Below are positions 1 through 8,396 of a stretch of 64,000 nt of DNA, piece by piece. Origin of the DNA: Streptomyces sp. NBC_01298 (GTDB taxonomy: Bacteria; Actinomycetota; Actinomycetes; Streptomycetales; Streptomycetaceae); contig NZ_CP108414.1 in the NCBI RefSeq assembly GCF_035978755.1, positions 2,790,001 to 2,854,000 of the forward strand. The letters are read 5' to 3'. The translations under genes were made by a program, and so were the position numbers. The notes under the pieces were generated by a model, which ran no database searches, was not told where the DNA came from, and saw only the letters and a program-made list of their open reading frames with translations. How positions within the stretch are numbered: position 1 is the first letter of the stretch; each line of letters starts with the position of its first letter.

Positions 1-16
1 CGGCAAACTGCCGGAC

Positions 17-69
17 CACACGGCCCGGATCCTCCGTTCGAGTGAGAACGAGGGGGTCCGGGCCGTGTG
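17..69. terminator. Inverted repeat, probable terminator of a gene left of the window
   Basis: Thirteen-base arms at 17-29 (CACACGGCCCGGA) and 57-69 (TCCGGGCCGTGTG) are perfectly complementary across a 27-base loop. A smaller hairpin, CGGCA-AAC-TGCCG, occupies 1-13. The position before the first plus-strand gene suits the end of a transcript entering from the left. There is no clear T tract, so the terminator role is inferred. Confidence 0.45.
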
Positions 70-164
70 CTGTCACCATCCAAGACGTTCATCTCTTTAC
101 ATCTCATTGCGGCGCCAGTGACCAAGCGGGCTCCGCTTCGTTCCCCCGGACGGAGGTGTACGCC

Positions 165-965
165 ATGGTGGCTCCACGGGACAACGCCGCGCTGGACAAT
201 GCCCGGCCCGACAGTGCCCTGCCCCAGGACGATCTGCTCTGGGCACGGTCCCTTCACTACTCCCACAGCGGTTCACCGGGCCTGATCGGGGTCTCGGTCG
301 GCGTCCGCTCGGGAGAGATCCTCGCCGTGACCGGCCCCCGGGGCAGCGGCAAGACCACGCTGCTGCGCTGCCTGTCCGGACAGCTCCGGCCCGAGCAGGG
401 CGAGGTCTGGTTCAACAGCGTCCCCGTGCACACCATGGGCGCCCCGGCCCGCGAGCGGCTGCGCCGCGACCGCTTCGGCTGGATCGGCCCCGAGCCGCGG
501 CTGCTGCCCGAGCTCCGCGTCTGGGAGAACGCCGCCCTGCCGCTGCTGATCGCCGGCGCGAGTCACCGCACCGCGAAACGGGCCGCCTGCGAATGGCTGG
601 ACCGCCTCGACATCGGCGCCTTCGCCCGCAAGCACCCCGGCGCCCTCAACCGGGCCGAGTCCCAGCGCGTCGCGCTCGCCCGCGCCCTCGCGCACCTGCC
701 CGCCGTGGTCTTCGCCGACGAACCCACCGCCCCGCTGCACCGCGCCGAGCGCTCCCTGCTGCTGCGCACGCTCACCACGGCCGCCCGCTCCCACGGCATC
801 ACCGTGCTCCTGGCCACCCACGACGAGGAGACCGCGGCCGCCGCCGACCGGCGCTTCTCCCTGCTGGACGGCCGACCCGCCGCCGCGGCGACCGCGGCCG
901 GGCTCTCCCCCACCTCCTTCCCCCAGCCCCCGGAGGAACAGGCCGCGTGCTCGCTCTCCGCCTAG
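165..965 (+). CDS. ABC transporter ATP-binding protein with degenerate signature motif
   Basis: A 266-residue ABC ATPase that would power a membrane complex. Walker A (GPRGSGKTT) lies at about residues 57-65, Walker B is seen as FADEP, and the H-loop as ATHD. The position where LSGGQ is expected reads LNRAESQRVAL, so the signature is degenerate. ATG 165 is chosen because GGAGG lies 8 bases upstream; the open frame continues further upstream without such support. The next gene overlaps by 19 bases and encodes a multi-spanning protein, so the two probably form one transporter of the LolD/FtsE-like class. The substrate cannot be read from the sequence. Confidence 0.85.
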   Translation: MVAPRDNAALDNARPDSALPQDDLLWARSLHYSHSGSPGLIGVSVGVRSGEILAVTGPRGSGKTTLLRCLSGQLRPEQGEVWFNSVPVHTMGAPARERLRRDRFGWIGPEPRLLPELRVWENAALPLLIAGASHRTAKRAACEWLDRLDIGAFARKHPGALNRAESQRVALARALAHLPAVVFADEPTAPLHRAERSLLLRTLTTAARSHGITVLLATHDEETAAAADRRFSLLDGRPAAAATAAGLSPTSFPQPPEEQAACSLSA

Positions 966-2020
966 CCCGCGGCTCCCGGCCGCTGGTACAGCTGCGCCGG
1001 CTGCTCGTCGCCGCCGCGTCGGCCGGCAGCGGCTTCCTGCTGCTGTACGTGCTCGCGCAGGCCACGGCCCGGCCCGCCGGATCGTTCCCTCAGCTGCTGT
1101 GGGCCCTGGTCCCCCTCGGCGCCACCGTCCAGTTCGCCGTCGCCGTGGCCCGGACCGACCCCGCGACCCGGCCCCTGGAGGGGCTGGACGCCGCCGGGCT
1201 GGGACCCGTACGGCTCACGCTGGTCGCGACGATCTCCACCGCCGTGGCCTGCGCCCTCGGCAGCGCCGTGGCCCTGGCCGTCTTCCTCCACCTGCGCGGG
1301 GAGGTGACGGGGTTCCCGTTCGACGGTGCCGGGGCCGGCTTGCTCCACGCCGACCAGCCCCTGCCCGTGGCCGCCGCCCTCACCCTGCTGGCCCTGCTCC
1401 CGGTGGCCGCCTCGATCGCCACCGCCCTCGCCCTGCGCCCGCACCCCCGGCCCGCGCCGCAGGCCGCACTGCCCTGGGGCATCGCCCTCACCGCCTGCGG
1501 ACTCGCCGCGCTGGCCTACGCCCGCCCCGGCGGAGCCGGCGTGCCCGCGGGCTGGGCCCTGACCGCCCTCGGACTGGCCCTCGCCGGTCCGGGCCTCGCC
1601 TATGCCTGCGGGGCGCTGGTCCAGGCCGTCCGCCCGGGCGCGCTCCGGCTGCTGGCCGGGCGGGCCCTCCAGGAGGAGGCCCCCCGGCTGGGCGCACCCC
1701 TCGGGGTCCTGTGCGCCGTCGGGGCGGGCGCCCTCAGCGCCCTGGCCCTGCGCGACCACGGCGGACTCCAGGTCCCGCTCGGCCCGCTGACCGCTCCCGC
1801 CGCCGCCCTGGTGGCCCTGTGCGCGACCGCCACCCTGCTCACCTCCGCGGTCGAGGTCCACCAGGCCCGGGCCGCCACCCGCGAGACCCTGACCGGGCTC
1901 GGCGCCCCGGGCAAGGTCCTCCGTACGGCCGCGACCGTACGGGCCACCGCGCTGGTGGCGGTGTGCCTGCCGCTCAGCTGGGGTGTGTCACAGCTGACGT
2001 CGCTGGCATTGACCCGCTGA
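947..2020 (+). CDS. Multi-spanning membrane protein, probable ABC transporter permease partner
   Basis: A 357-residue, very Ala/Leu-rich protein with roughly eight to ten hydrophobic stretches, beginning around residues 18-38. GTG 947 is the likely start because GGAGGAAC lies just upstream inside the end of the ATPase gene, and the 19-base overlap suggests translational coupling. The C-terminal part (around EVHQARAATRETLTGLGAPGKVL, then a final membrane segment) recalls FtsX-like permeases, in which a cytoplasmic coupling stretch precedes the last helix. No strong family motif is visible, so the permease role is inferred mainly from its neighbour. Confidence 0.75.
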   Translation: MLALRLARGSRPLVQLRRLLVAAASAGSGFLLLYVLAQATARPAGSFPQLLWALVPLGATVQFAVAVARTDPATRPLEGLDAAGLGPVRLTLVATISTAVACALGSAVALAVFLHLRGEVTGFPFDGAGAGLLHADQPLPVAAALTLLALLPVAASIATALALRPHPRPAPQAALPWGIALTACGLAALAYARPGGAGVPAGWALTALGLALAGPGLAYACGALVQAVRPGALRLLAGRALQEEAPRLGAPLGVLCAVGAGALSALALRDHGGLQVPLGPLTAPAAALVALCATATLLTSAVEVHQARAATRETLTGLGAPGKVLRTAATVRATALVAVCLPLSWGVSQLTSLALTR

Positions 2021-2046
2021 GGTGAGCAGCCCTTAGGGTGGGCCGA

Positions 2047-3156
2047 ATGGTCAACCCACACATCGAGACCGACAACGAGATCGAGACCCTCGCCGAATTC
2101 GACCGGGTCGTGGCCCGCGGCTCGCTCAGCGGGTACCGGATCCAGTCGGTCAACCTGCTGGAGCGGACCTTCGCACTGCTGTCCGCCGACACCTCGTCCG
2201 CCGTGTTCCTGGGCTGCGCGATGGAACCGGACGCCTCGGCCAAGGTGCGCGCGGACGGCGCCCTGGTGTTCCCGCCCGTCCCCGACCTCCCGTTCAATCC
2301 CTACCGGGGCCTGCTCTACACGCCGGAGGAGCTCTTCACCGGGCTGTCCGCCGGCTACGAGGCCACCCCGGACGCCGAGGCGTACGCCTGGTTCCAGGAG
2401 ACCAAGGCGGAGGGCGACATCTACTCCTCGATGCTGCGCTCCATCCACGACGACGCCATCTCCGACGCCCTCGACGAGCACCTCGTGGGCGCCCGCGTCG
2501 TCGGGGTGATGGGCGGGCACGCCATGACCCGCGGCGGCGACGCCTACCGGGGCGCCGCCGAACTCGGCCGGACGCTGACCCGCTCCGGGCTGACCGTGGC
2601 CACCGGCGGCGGCCCGGGCGCCATGGAGGCGGCCAACCTCGGCGCGTACCTCGCCCCGGCCCCCGACGAGGCCCTGCCCGAAGCCCTGCGGATGCTGGCC
2701 AAGGCTCCGTCCTTCACCCCGTCCGTCTCCGACTGGGCGCGCGCGGCCTTCGCCGTACGGGAACGCTGGCCGGCGGTCACGGGCGGCGACTCGGTGGGCA
2801 TCCCGACCTGGTTCTACGGACACGAGCCGCCGAACCCCTTCGCCGGCCACGTCGCGAAGTACTTCGCGAACGCCACCCGCGAGGACGGGCTGCTGGCACG
2901 GTCCAACGCGGGCGTGGTCTTCCTGCCCGGCGCGGCGGGCACGGTCCAGGAGATCTTCGACAACGCGACGCCCAACTACTACGAGTCCCGGAGCGAGCCG
3001 ACCCCGATGATCCTCGTCGACCGCGTCCACTGGACCGAGCGGCTGCCCGCCTGGCCGCTGCTCCAGGCACTGGCCCGGGGCCGGGCGATGGAGTCCCGGA
3101 TCGCCCTGGTCGACTCGGTGACCGAGGTCCCGGCGGCCCTCGCCGCGATGGGCTGA
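2047..3156 (+). CDS. LOG-family (Rossmann-fold, lysine-decarboxylase-like) protein
   Basis: A 369-residue soluble protein. The centre carries the Rossmann glycine-rich stretches VMGGHAMTRGG and ATGGGPGAMEAANLGAY, and the C-terminal half has LPGAAGTVQEIFDN, a variant of the PGGxGTxxE signature of LOG/TIGR00730-type proteins. Known members are cytokinin-activating phosphoribohydrolases or nucleotide-binding proteins. This one is longer than the roughly 200-residue LOG enzymes, with an extra N-terminal region, so the exact reaction is uncertain. ATG 2047 is preferred over in-frame GTG 2038, although neither has a strong ribosome site. It stands alone between the transporter pair and the next membrane gene. 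Confidence 0.8.
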   Translation: MVNPHIETDNEIETLAEFDRVVARGSLSGYRIQSVNLLERTFALLSADTSSAVFLGCAMEPDASAKVRADGALVFPPVPDLPFNPYRGLLYTPEELFTGLSAGYEATPDAEAYAWFQETKAEGDIYSSMLRSIHDDAISDALDEHLVGARVVGVMGGHAMTRGGDAYRGAAELGRTLTRSGLTVATGGGPGAMEAANLGAYLAPAPDEALPEALRMLAKAPSFTPSVSDWARAAFAVRERWPAVTGGDSVGIPTWFYGHEPPNPFAGHVAKYFANATREDGLLARSNAGVVFLPGAAGTVQEIFDNATPNYYESRSEPTPMILVDRVHWTERLPAWPLLQALARGRAMESRIALVDSVTEVPAALAAMG

Positions 3157-3199
3157 CCTGAACGGCCTGCGCCGGCCAGGCAACTCCTCTCCCCTTTTC

Positions 3200-3243
3200 C
3201 ACGTCTGGAAGAGGTACGCACTACGTAAAACCTGCCAGACGTG
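3200..3243. promoter_or_regulatory. Inverted repeat upstream of the DMT-type gene
   Basis: CACGTCTGG at 3200-3208 and CCAGACGTG at 3235-3243 are exact complements separated by 26 bases, immediately before the GTG start at 3258. The arms could be an operator or form a leader hairpin. There is no run of T, and the distance to the start favours a regulatory site. No known regulator consensus is recognised. Confidence 0.3.
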
Positions 3244-3257
3244 AACGGAGCCCACGG

Positions 3258-4163
3258 GTGCTCATAGGCCTGCTGACCGCTATCGCGGCGTCCATCTGCT
3301 ACGGCACGGGATCCGTCCTGCAAGCCGTGGGCTCCCGGCGGGCGGCCCGGATGTCGCCCGCCGCCGCCGGGGTCACCCAGCACGGCGGCCCGAACCTCAG
3401 CTCCACGGCGAAAGCCGCGATGACCTGGGAGTTCATCGTCGGCACGATCCTGGACTTCGTGGGCTTCGGCCTGGGCGCCCTGGCCGCCCGACTCCTGCCG
3501 CTCTTCCTGTCCCAGACGGTCATCAGCGCCAACCTGGTGATCACGGCCGTGCTGAGCGTGAAGATGCTCGGCATCCGGCTGACCCGGAAGGAATGGACCT
3601 CCATCGGGGTCGTCTGCGCGGCCCTGGTCCTGCTGGCGACGGCGGCGGGCCACGAGGGCGGTCACTACGCGCCGGCCGCCACGCACTGGTGGCTCCTGGC
3701 CGTGACCGTACTGATCATCGTGGGCGGCACGGTGGCGGTACGTTTCCTCGGCGCCCGCGCCGCGATCCTGGCGGGCCTGCTGTCGGGTCTGGCGTTCGGT
3801 GCGCTGGGCGTCGGGGTCCGCGTCCTGAACGGCGTCGAGCCGTTCTCGTTCCCGGCCCTCCTCTCCGACCCGGCCCTGTACGCCATCGTCCTCGCCGGCG
3901 TCGGCGGCATGTACCTGCACACCGTGGCGCTCCAGATCGGCTCGGTGAACGGCGCCACCGCCGCCCTGGTGGTCGGCGAAACCGTGCTCCCCGGAGCGAT
4001 CGGCGTGCTCTGGCTGGGCGACGCGTCCCGCCCCGGCATGGCCTGGCTGGCGGTCCTCGGCTTCGTCCTGGCGGTGACCGGCGCGGTGGCCGTCGCCTGG
4101 TACGGCAACCACGAGGCCGCGGACGGAGAGGTCCCCGTCCCGGCACCGGCTCCGGTCGGCTGA
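3258..4163 (+). CDS. DMT/EamA-type integral membrane protein
   Basis: A 301-residue protein with about nine or ten hydrophobic helices along its whole length, starting at residue 1 (LIGLLTAIAASICYGTGSVL). The pattern of short Gly/Ala-rich helices and the repeated halves resemble drug/metabolite-transporter superfamily proteins of the kind common in actinobacteria. The substrate is unknown. GTG 3258 is the start (CGGAG lies 9-13 bases upstream), and the C-terminus is a short charged, Pro-rich tail. It appears to be monocistronic, with an inverted repeat before it and a hairpin spanning its stop codon. Confidence 0.8.
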   Translation: MLIGLLTAIAASICYGTGSVLQAVGSRRAARMSPAAAGVTQHGGPNLSSTAKAAMTWEFIVGTILDFVGFGLGALAARLLPLFLSQTVISANLVITAVLSVKMLGIRLTRKEWTSIGVVCAALVLLATAAGHEGGHYAPAATHWWLLAVTVLIIVGGTVAVRFLGARAAILAGLLSGLAFGALGVGVRVLNGVEPFSFPALLSDPALYAIVLAGVGGMYLHTVALQIGSVNGATAALVVGETVLPGAIGVLWLGDASRPGMAWLAVLGFVLAVTGAVAVAWYGNHEAADGEVPVPAPAPVG

Positions 4164-4195
4164 AGCAGCCCCGCCGGGGTGTGTTCCTTCAGCCG
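4157..4195 (+). terminator. Hairpin spanning the stop codon of the DMT-type gene
   Basis: CGGCTGAAG at 4157-4165 (containing the TGA stop) pairs with CTTCAGCCG at 4187-4195. The loop holds a second short GC stem (CCCCGCCGGGG). The right arm merges into the interspersed repeat that follows. Confidence 0.5.
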
Positions 4196-4285
4196 TCCGG
4201 CGTTTGAGGACCGGGGTCTGGGGCGGAGCCCCAGGAGGGTCCGGGCAGCGCCCGGGGAACGGGCGAAGGGCGGGTAGGGGACTCC
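4188..4285. repeat. Interspersed GC-rich repeat, intergenic copy 1
   Basis: This copy opens with TTCAGCCGTCCGGCGTTTGA, followed by a G-rich run with the stem TGGGGCGGAGCCCCA and the segment AACGGGCGAAGGGCGGGTAG. The same arrangement recurs at 34305-34374 (plus), 34194-34270 (inverted) and inside smc at about 48929-49003. I recognise it as a repeat common between Streptomyces genes. It sits between the convergent DMT-type gene and thiQ. It could act as a bidirectional terminator or be passive. Confidence 0.75.
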
Positions 4286-4343
4286 GCCCCGCAGGGCCCA
4301 CCCAGCCGCACCCGCCCACCGGGCCCCGCACAGCGGCCCGGCC

Positions 4344-5366
4344 CTAATCCCCCGGCAGCACGACCACTTCGCCGGGGGCGAAGCTCACCGCGACCCGGTC
4401 CCCCACCCCGGGCGCCCCGGCCAAGTCACACTCCGCCTCCAGTACCGGCCCCACCTCGGGCCGGAGCAACAGCGCGACATGCGTCCCCCGGAAGGTCCGC
4501 GACACCACCTCGCACCCCAGTCCAGCAGGCGAAAGCACCACCCCGGCCGGCCGGACCAGCACCTGGCACTCCCCCTCGGAGGCCCCCGCCGCAACCGGCA
4601 CCTTCCCCCACGCAGTGGAGGCGACCCCACCCGACACCACTGCCGGGACGACGTTCTCGAAGCCCAGGAACCGCGCCACGAACTCCGACGCCGGCCGCTC
4701 CCACACCTCCAGCGGGGTCCCCGCCTGCGCGATCCGCCCGTCCCGCATGACGACCACCCGGTCGGCCAGCGCGAACGCCTCGCCCTGGTCGTGCGTGACG
4801 GCCAGCACGGTCGTGCCCAGCCGCGAGAACAGCCCCTGCAACTCCACCACCAGCCGCTCCCGCAGCCCGCGGTCCAGCTGCCCGAGCGGCTCGTCCAGCA
4901 TCAGGAGCCGCGGCGAGGGCGCCAGCGCCCGCGCCAGCGCGACCCGCTGCTGCTCGCCGCCGGACAGCGAGGCCACCGCCCGGCCCTGCGCCCCGGGCAG
5001 CCCGACGAGCTCCAGGAGCTCGGTGACCCGGGCCTCGGAGGTCTGCTTCGAAGCGCCCCGCATCCGCAGCCCGAACGCGACGTTCCCGCCCACGTCCCGA
5101 TGCGGGAACAGCTGGTGGTCCTGGAACATCAGGCCCACCCCCCGCCGGTGCACGGGCACCGCTGCCTGGTCGGCGCCGCCCAGCAGCACCCTCCCGCCGG
5201 CGACGGGCTGGAGCCCGGCCACCACCCGGAGCAGAGTGGACTTGCCGCTCCCGCTGGGCCCCAGCACGCACACGATCTCGTGTTCGGCGACCACCAGGTC
5301 CACGGCGTCCACGACCGCGCGCTCACCGAAGCGGACCGACACCCCTTCCAGCTGAAGCAGGGTCAT
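4344..5366 (-). CDS. thiQ: Thiamine ABC transporter ATP-binding protein
   Basis: A 340-residue ABC ATPase. Walker A GPSGSGKST is at residues 36-44, the intact signature is LSGGEQQRVAL, Walker B is LLMLDEP, and the H-loop is VTHDQ. A C-terminal TOBE-like region of about 100 residues is typical of ATPases for binding-protein-dependent importers of the Fe3+/thiamine/polyamine group. The ATG at 5364-5366 shares one base with the permease stop (TGATG), so it is translationally coupled. Thiamine specificity is inferred from the TPP riboswitch at the head of the operon rather than from the ATPase itself. Confidence 0.88.
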   Translation of the reverse strand: MTLLQLEGVSVRFGERAVVDAVDLVVAEHEIVCVLGPSGSGKSTLLRVVAGLQPVAGGRVLLGGADQAAVPVHRRGVGLMFQDHQLFPHRDVGGNVAFGLRMRGASKQTSEARVTELLELVGLPGAQGRAVASLSGGEQQRVALARALAPSPRLLMLDEPLGQLDRGLRERLVVELQGLFSRLGTTVLAVTHDQGEAFALADRVVVMRDGRIAQAGTPLEVWERPASEFVARFLGFENVVPAVVSGGVASTAWGKVPVAAGASEGECQVLVRPAGVVLSPAGLGCEVVSRTFRGTHVALLLRPEVGPVLEAECDLAGAPGVGDRVAVSFAPGEVVVLPGD

Positions 5367-6982
5367 CAGAACTCTCCGGAGGTCTTGTCGGGTCGCAGTC
5401 GCTCCAGCGCCAGCAGGGACACCGCGCACACCAGCATCAGAATCGTGCTCAGGGCCATCGCCTGCCCGTAGTTCATCTCCCCGGCCCGCCCCAGCAGCCG
5501 TGCCACGGCGACCGGCAGCGTCGGATGGTCGGGCCGCGCGATGAAGACGGTCGCCCCGAACTCCCCGAGGGACACGGCGAAGGCGAAGCCCGCCGCGATC
5601 AGCAGGGCCCGCCGCACCATGGGCAGGTCCACCTCCCGCCAGGCCCGCAGCGGTGAGGCGCCGAGCACGGCGGCGGCCTCGCGCAGCCGTCCGTCCACCG
5701 CGCGGAGCACCGGCAGCATGGTCCGTACGACGAAGGGGACGCCCACCAGCGCCTGCGCCAGCGGCACCAGGATCCACGAGGTCCGCAGGTCCAGCGGCGG
5801 CTCGTCGAGCGTGATGAGGAAACCGAAGCCGACGGTGACGGCCGACACCCCCAGCGGGAGCATCAGCAGCGCGTCGAAGCCCCGTACGAAACGGCCCGCG
5901 CGCCGGGTCAGCGCGGCGGCCGCGAGCCCGCCGACGACCAGCGCGATGGCGGTGGCGGCGAGCGCGTACTGCAGGGAGTTCCAGATGGCCTCCAGCGGTG
6001 GCACCAGGAACGTTCCGCCGCCCGCGCCCACCTCCTGGAGCGCCCGGTAGAAGCCGAAGCCGTAGCCGCCGGGGGCGTCCAGCGAGCGCTCGACCAGCAC
6101 GGCCAGCGGCGCCACGATCAGCAGCGCCACCGTCAGCAGCACCCCGCCGAGCAGGGTGCGCTGGGCCCAGCCGCGCGGCCGGTGCGTGGTCCGCCCCGGG
6201 GCGACGAGCCGCAGCGCGGTCTCCCGCTTGCGCACGGTCCAGGAGTGCACGCCGAGAATCGCTCCGATGGCCGCGAACTGCACCATCGTCAGCACCGCGG
6301 CCGTCGGCAGGTCCAGGAGCTGCGCGGTCTGCCGGTAGACCTCCACCTCCAGGGTGGAGTACGCGGGCCCGCCCAGGATCTGCACGACGCCGAAGGAGGA
6401 GAACGTGAACAGGAACACCATCAGCGAGGCGGCGGCGACGGCCGGGCCCAGCGCGGGCAGCGTCACGCGCCGCCAGGCGGCGAACCGCCCGGCGCCGAGC
6501 ACCCGGGCGGCCTCCTCCTGACGCGGATCGAGCTGCGCCCACAGTCCGCCGACCGTGCGGATCACCACGGCGTAGTTGAAGAAGACGTGCGCGAGCAGGA
6601 TCGCCCACACGGTCGTGTCGAGGCGGATCCCCCACACCTCGTCCAGCAGGCCGTTGCGCCCCACCAGCGCGAGGAAGGCGGTGCCGACCACGACGGTCGG
6701 CAGGACGAACGGCACCGTCACGAGCGCCCGCAGCAGTTGTTTGCCGGGGAACTCGAAGCGCGCGAAGACGTACGCGCCGGGGAGTGCGATCAGGAGCGTG
6801 AGCGCCGTGGACGCGAGCGCCTGCCAGGTGGTGAACCAGAGCACGTCGCCGATGTCGGGCCGGGCCAGCACCTCGCCGATCCGGCCGAACTGCCAGCCGG
6901 CGTCCGTCTTGAGCCCGCGCCCGACGATCGCGGCCACGGGGTAGGCGAAGAACAGCCCGAAGAAGACGAGCGGCACGGCCAT
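5366..6982 (-). CDS. thiP: Thiamine ABC transporter permease, fused two-domain type
   Basis: A protein of about 538 residues with two tandem BPD-type permease units, each about 250 residues with its EAA-like loop (RQEEAARVLGAGRFAAWRRV in the first, RLREAAAVLGASPLRAWREV in the second). It conducts the substrate through the inner membrane and docks ThiQ. Fused halves are normal for ThiP and FbpB proteins. The start is uncertain: ATG 6982 sits just before the first helix, while GTG 7066 would add 28 residues and overlap thiB by 25 bases. The stop overlaps the thiQ start. Confidence 0.85.
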   Translation of the reverse strand: MAVPLVFFGLFFAYPVAAIVGRGLKTDAGWQFGRIGEVLARPDIGDVLWFTTWQALASTALTLLIALPGAYVFARFEFPGKQLLRALVTVPFVLPTVVVGTAFLALVGRNGLLDEVWGIRLDTTVWAILLAHVFFNYAVVIRTVGGLWAQLDPRQEEAARVLGAGRFAAWRRVTLPALGPAVAAASLMVFLFTFSSFGVVQILGGPAYSTLEVEVYRQTAQLLDLPTAAVLTMVQFAAIGAILGVHSWTVRKRETALRLVAPGRTTHRPRGWAQRTLLGGVLLTVALLIVAPLAVLVERSLDAPGGYGFGFYRALQEVGAGGGTFLVPPLEAIWNSLQYALAATAIALVVGGLAAAALTRRAGRFVRGFDALLMLPLGVSAVTVGFGFLITLDEPPLDLRTSWILVPLAQALVGVPFVVRTMLPVLRAVDGRLREAAAVLGASPLRAWREVDLPMVRRALLIAAGFAFAVSLGEFGATVFIARPDHPTLPVAVARLLGRAGEMNYGQAMALSTILMLVCAVSLLALERLRPDKTSGEF

Positions 6983-7041
6983 CAGACCGAGCCTGACGGC
7001 CGTGGCCCGCCCGCTCTCCTTCGGTAGGGAACTGGGCCGTC

Positions 7042-8145
7042 CTACTTCACGACGAGCGCGGTCCACGCCTTGACCCACTGGTCGCGGTTCTTCGCGATGG
7101 CCTCGGGGGCGACCGTCTCGGGCTTCTCGATGACCACGCCGTGCTTGGTGAACAGCTCGGGCAGCACCGCGTCCTTGGTCACCGGGTTCACGAACATCTG
7201 GAGCGGCATGTCCTCCTGGAACTTCTTGGAGATCAGGAAGTCCAGGAGCGCCTTGCCGCCCTCCTCGTTCTTCGCGCCCTTGAGCAGACCGGCGAACTCG
7301 GTCTGCCGGAAGCACGTGCCCGTCGAGACGCCCGTGGGGGCCTCGGTCGGCTGCGGCTCGCCGTAGAGGACCTCGACCGGCGGGCTGGAGGCGTAGGAGA
7401 CGACCAGCGGGCGGTCGCCCTTGGCCTTCTTGCCGCCCGCCGAGCCGGAGAAGCGCTCGTTGTAGGCCTGCTCCCAGCCGTCGACGACCTCGACGCCGTT
7501 GGCCTTCAGCTTGCTCCAGTAGTCCTTCCAGCCCTCGTCGCCGTACTTGCCGACGGAGGCGAGCAGGAAGCCGAGGCCGGGCGAGGAGGTCGCGGCGTTC
7601 TCGGTGACCAGCAGGTTCTTGTACTCCGGCTTGATCAGGTCGTCCAGCGTCTGCGGCGGGGCGAGCTTCTTGTCGGCGAAGTAGGCCTTGTCGTAGTTCA
7701 CGCAGATGTCGCCGGAGTCGACCGGGGTGACCCGGTGCTCCTTGTCGAGGACGAACTCGGGCTTCACACCGGCCAGCCCCTTGGCCTCGTACGGCGTGAA
7801 GATGCCGTTGTCGAGGGCGCGGGAGAGCAGCGTGTTGTCCACGCCGAAGAAGACGTCGCCGCGCGGGGAGCCCTTGGTGAGGATCTCCTGGTTCAGCGCC
7901 GCGCCCGCGTCTCCGGACTTCAGGACCTTGACGGTGTAGCCGCTCTGCTGCTCGAACTCCTTGAGGACCGCTTCGGTCACGTTGAAGGAGTCGTGCGAGA
8001 CGAGGGTGATCGTCTTGGACTTCGGGGCGGCGGACGCGGACGCCCCGGCGGGCTTGTCCTTGGCGTCGCCGCCGCAGGCGCTGAGCGTGGTGACGCCGAG
8101 CGCGGCCACGAGCGCGACGCCCGCCATCTTCTTGGTGGTGCTCAT
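7042..8145 (-). CDS. thiB: Thiamine ABC transporter substrate-binding lipoprotein
   Basis: A 367-residue secreted binding protein. The N-terminus has Lys residues, a hydrophobic stretch and the lipobox LSAC with Cys24, so it should be lipid-anchored to the outer face of the membrane. The body resembles the extracellular solute-binding family 1 that includes TbpA/ThiB (KTITLVSHDSFNV near residue 45). ATG 8145 is preceded by AGGAGG at good spacing. It is the first gene of the minus-strand thiB-thiP-thiQ operon, under a TPP riboswitch, so transcription should fall when thiamine pyrophosphate is plentiful. Confidence 0.9.
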   Translation of the reverse strand: MSTTKKMAGVALVAALGVTTLSACGGDAKDKPAGASASAAPKSKTITLVSHDSFNVTEAVLKEFEQQSGYTVKVLKSGDAGAALNQEILTKGSPRGDVFFGVDNTLLSRALDNGIFTPYEAKGLAGVKPEFVLDKEHRVTPVDSGDICVNYDKAYFADKKLAPPQTLDDLIKPEYKNLLVTENAATSSPGLGFLLASVGKYGDEGWKDYWSKLKANGVEVVDGWEQAYNERFSGSAGGKKAKGDRPLVVSYASSPPVEVLYGEPQPTEAPTGVSTGTCFRQTEFAGLLKGAKNEEGGKALLDFLISKKFQEDMPLQMFVNPVTKDAVLPELFTKHGVVIEKPETVAPEAIAKNRDQWVKAWTALVVK

Positions 8146-8182
8146 TGGTGCATTCCTCCTGGGATGTCCAGGAGAAGACGCG

Positions 8183-8222
8183 GCCCTGCCCGGCGCTCTG
8201 TGGAGCGGACGCCGGGCAGGGC
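8183..8222 (-). terminator. GC-rich hairpin in the thiB leader, probable riboswitch expression platform
   Basis: GCCCTGCCCGGCG at 8183-8195 is perfectly complementary to CGCCGGGCAGGGC at 8210-8222, with a 14-base loop. On the minus strand it lies just after the TPP aptamer and about 40 bases before the thiB start codon. The run after the stem on the transcribed strand is not a clean U tract, so Rho-independent termination is plausible but unproven. It could instead regulate translation. Confidence 0.6.
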
Positions 8223-8235
8223 GCAACAGCTTGAG

Positions 8236-8338
8236 TGATGACCGAACTTCCTACCCCGAATGACCGGGGCGAGGTTCAGAGGGTCTGCGGTGACGGTTAC
8301 CGCACTCTCAGCGCTGTGGCGCTCCCCTGTCGGAATAT
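8236..8338 (-). promoter_or_regulatory. TPP riboswitch (THI element)
   Basis: Read on the minus strand, the segment contains the conserved aptamer blocks in order: GACAGGGGAGC, GCTGAGAG, a variable stem, ACCCTCTGAACCT, then CCGGTCATTCGGGGTAGGAAG and a 3-prime arm that can pair with the 5-prime end. These match the thiamine pyrophosphate aptamer. The downstream genes encode an ABC importer, so ligand binding should repress uptake. Confidence 0.9.
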
Positions 8339-8396
8339 GAAATTGGTTCGGCCACAGGGTACCCCGCGGCCGAATGCCCACCTCAATTGGCGGAAA

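Noticed and set aside
593..1098. Large overlapping frames on both strands inside the ABC ATPase and partner genes
   Set aside because: These are Arg/Pro-rich shadow frames produced by high GC. The real frames have family motifs and ribosome sites.
4344..6635. A 763-codon open frame on the minus strand covering thiQ and part of thiP
   Set aside because: Only the part from 5366 down has ABC ATPase content. The upstream part is the out-of-frame shadow of thiP, common at this GC content.
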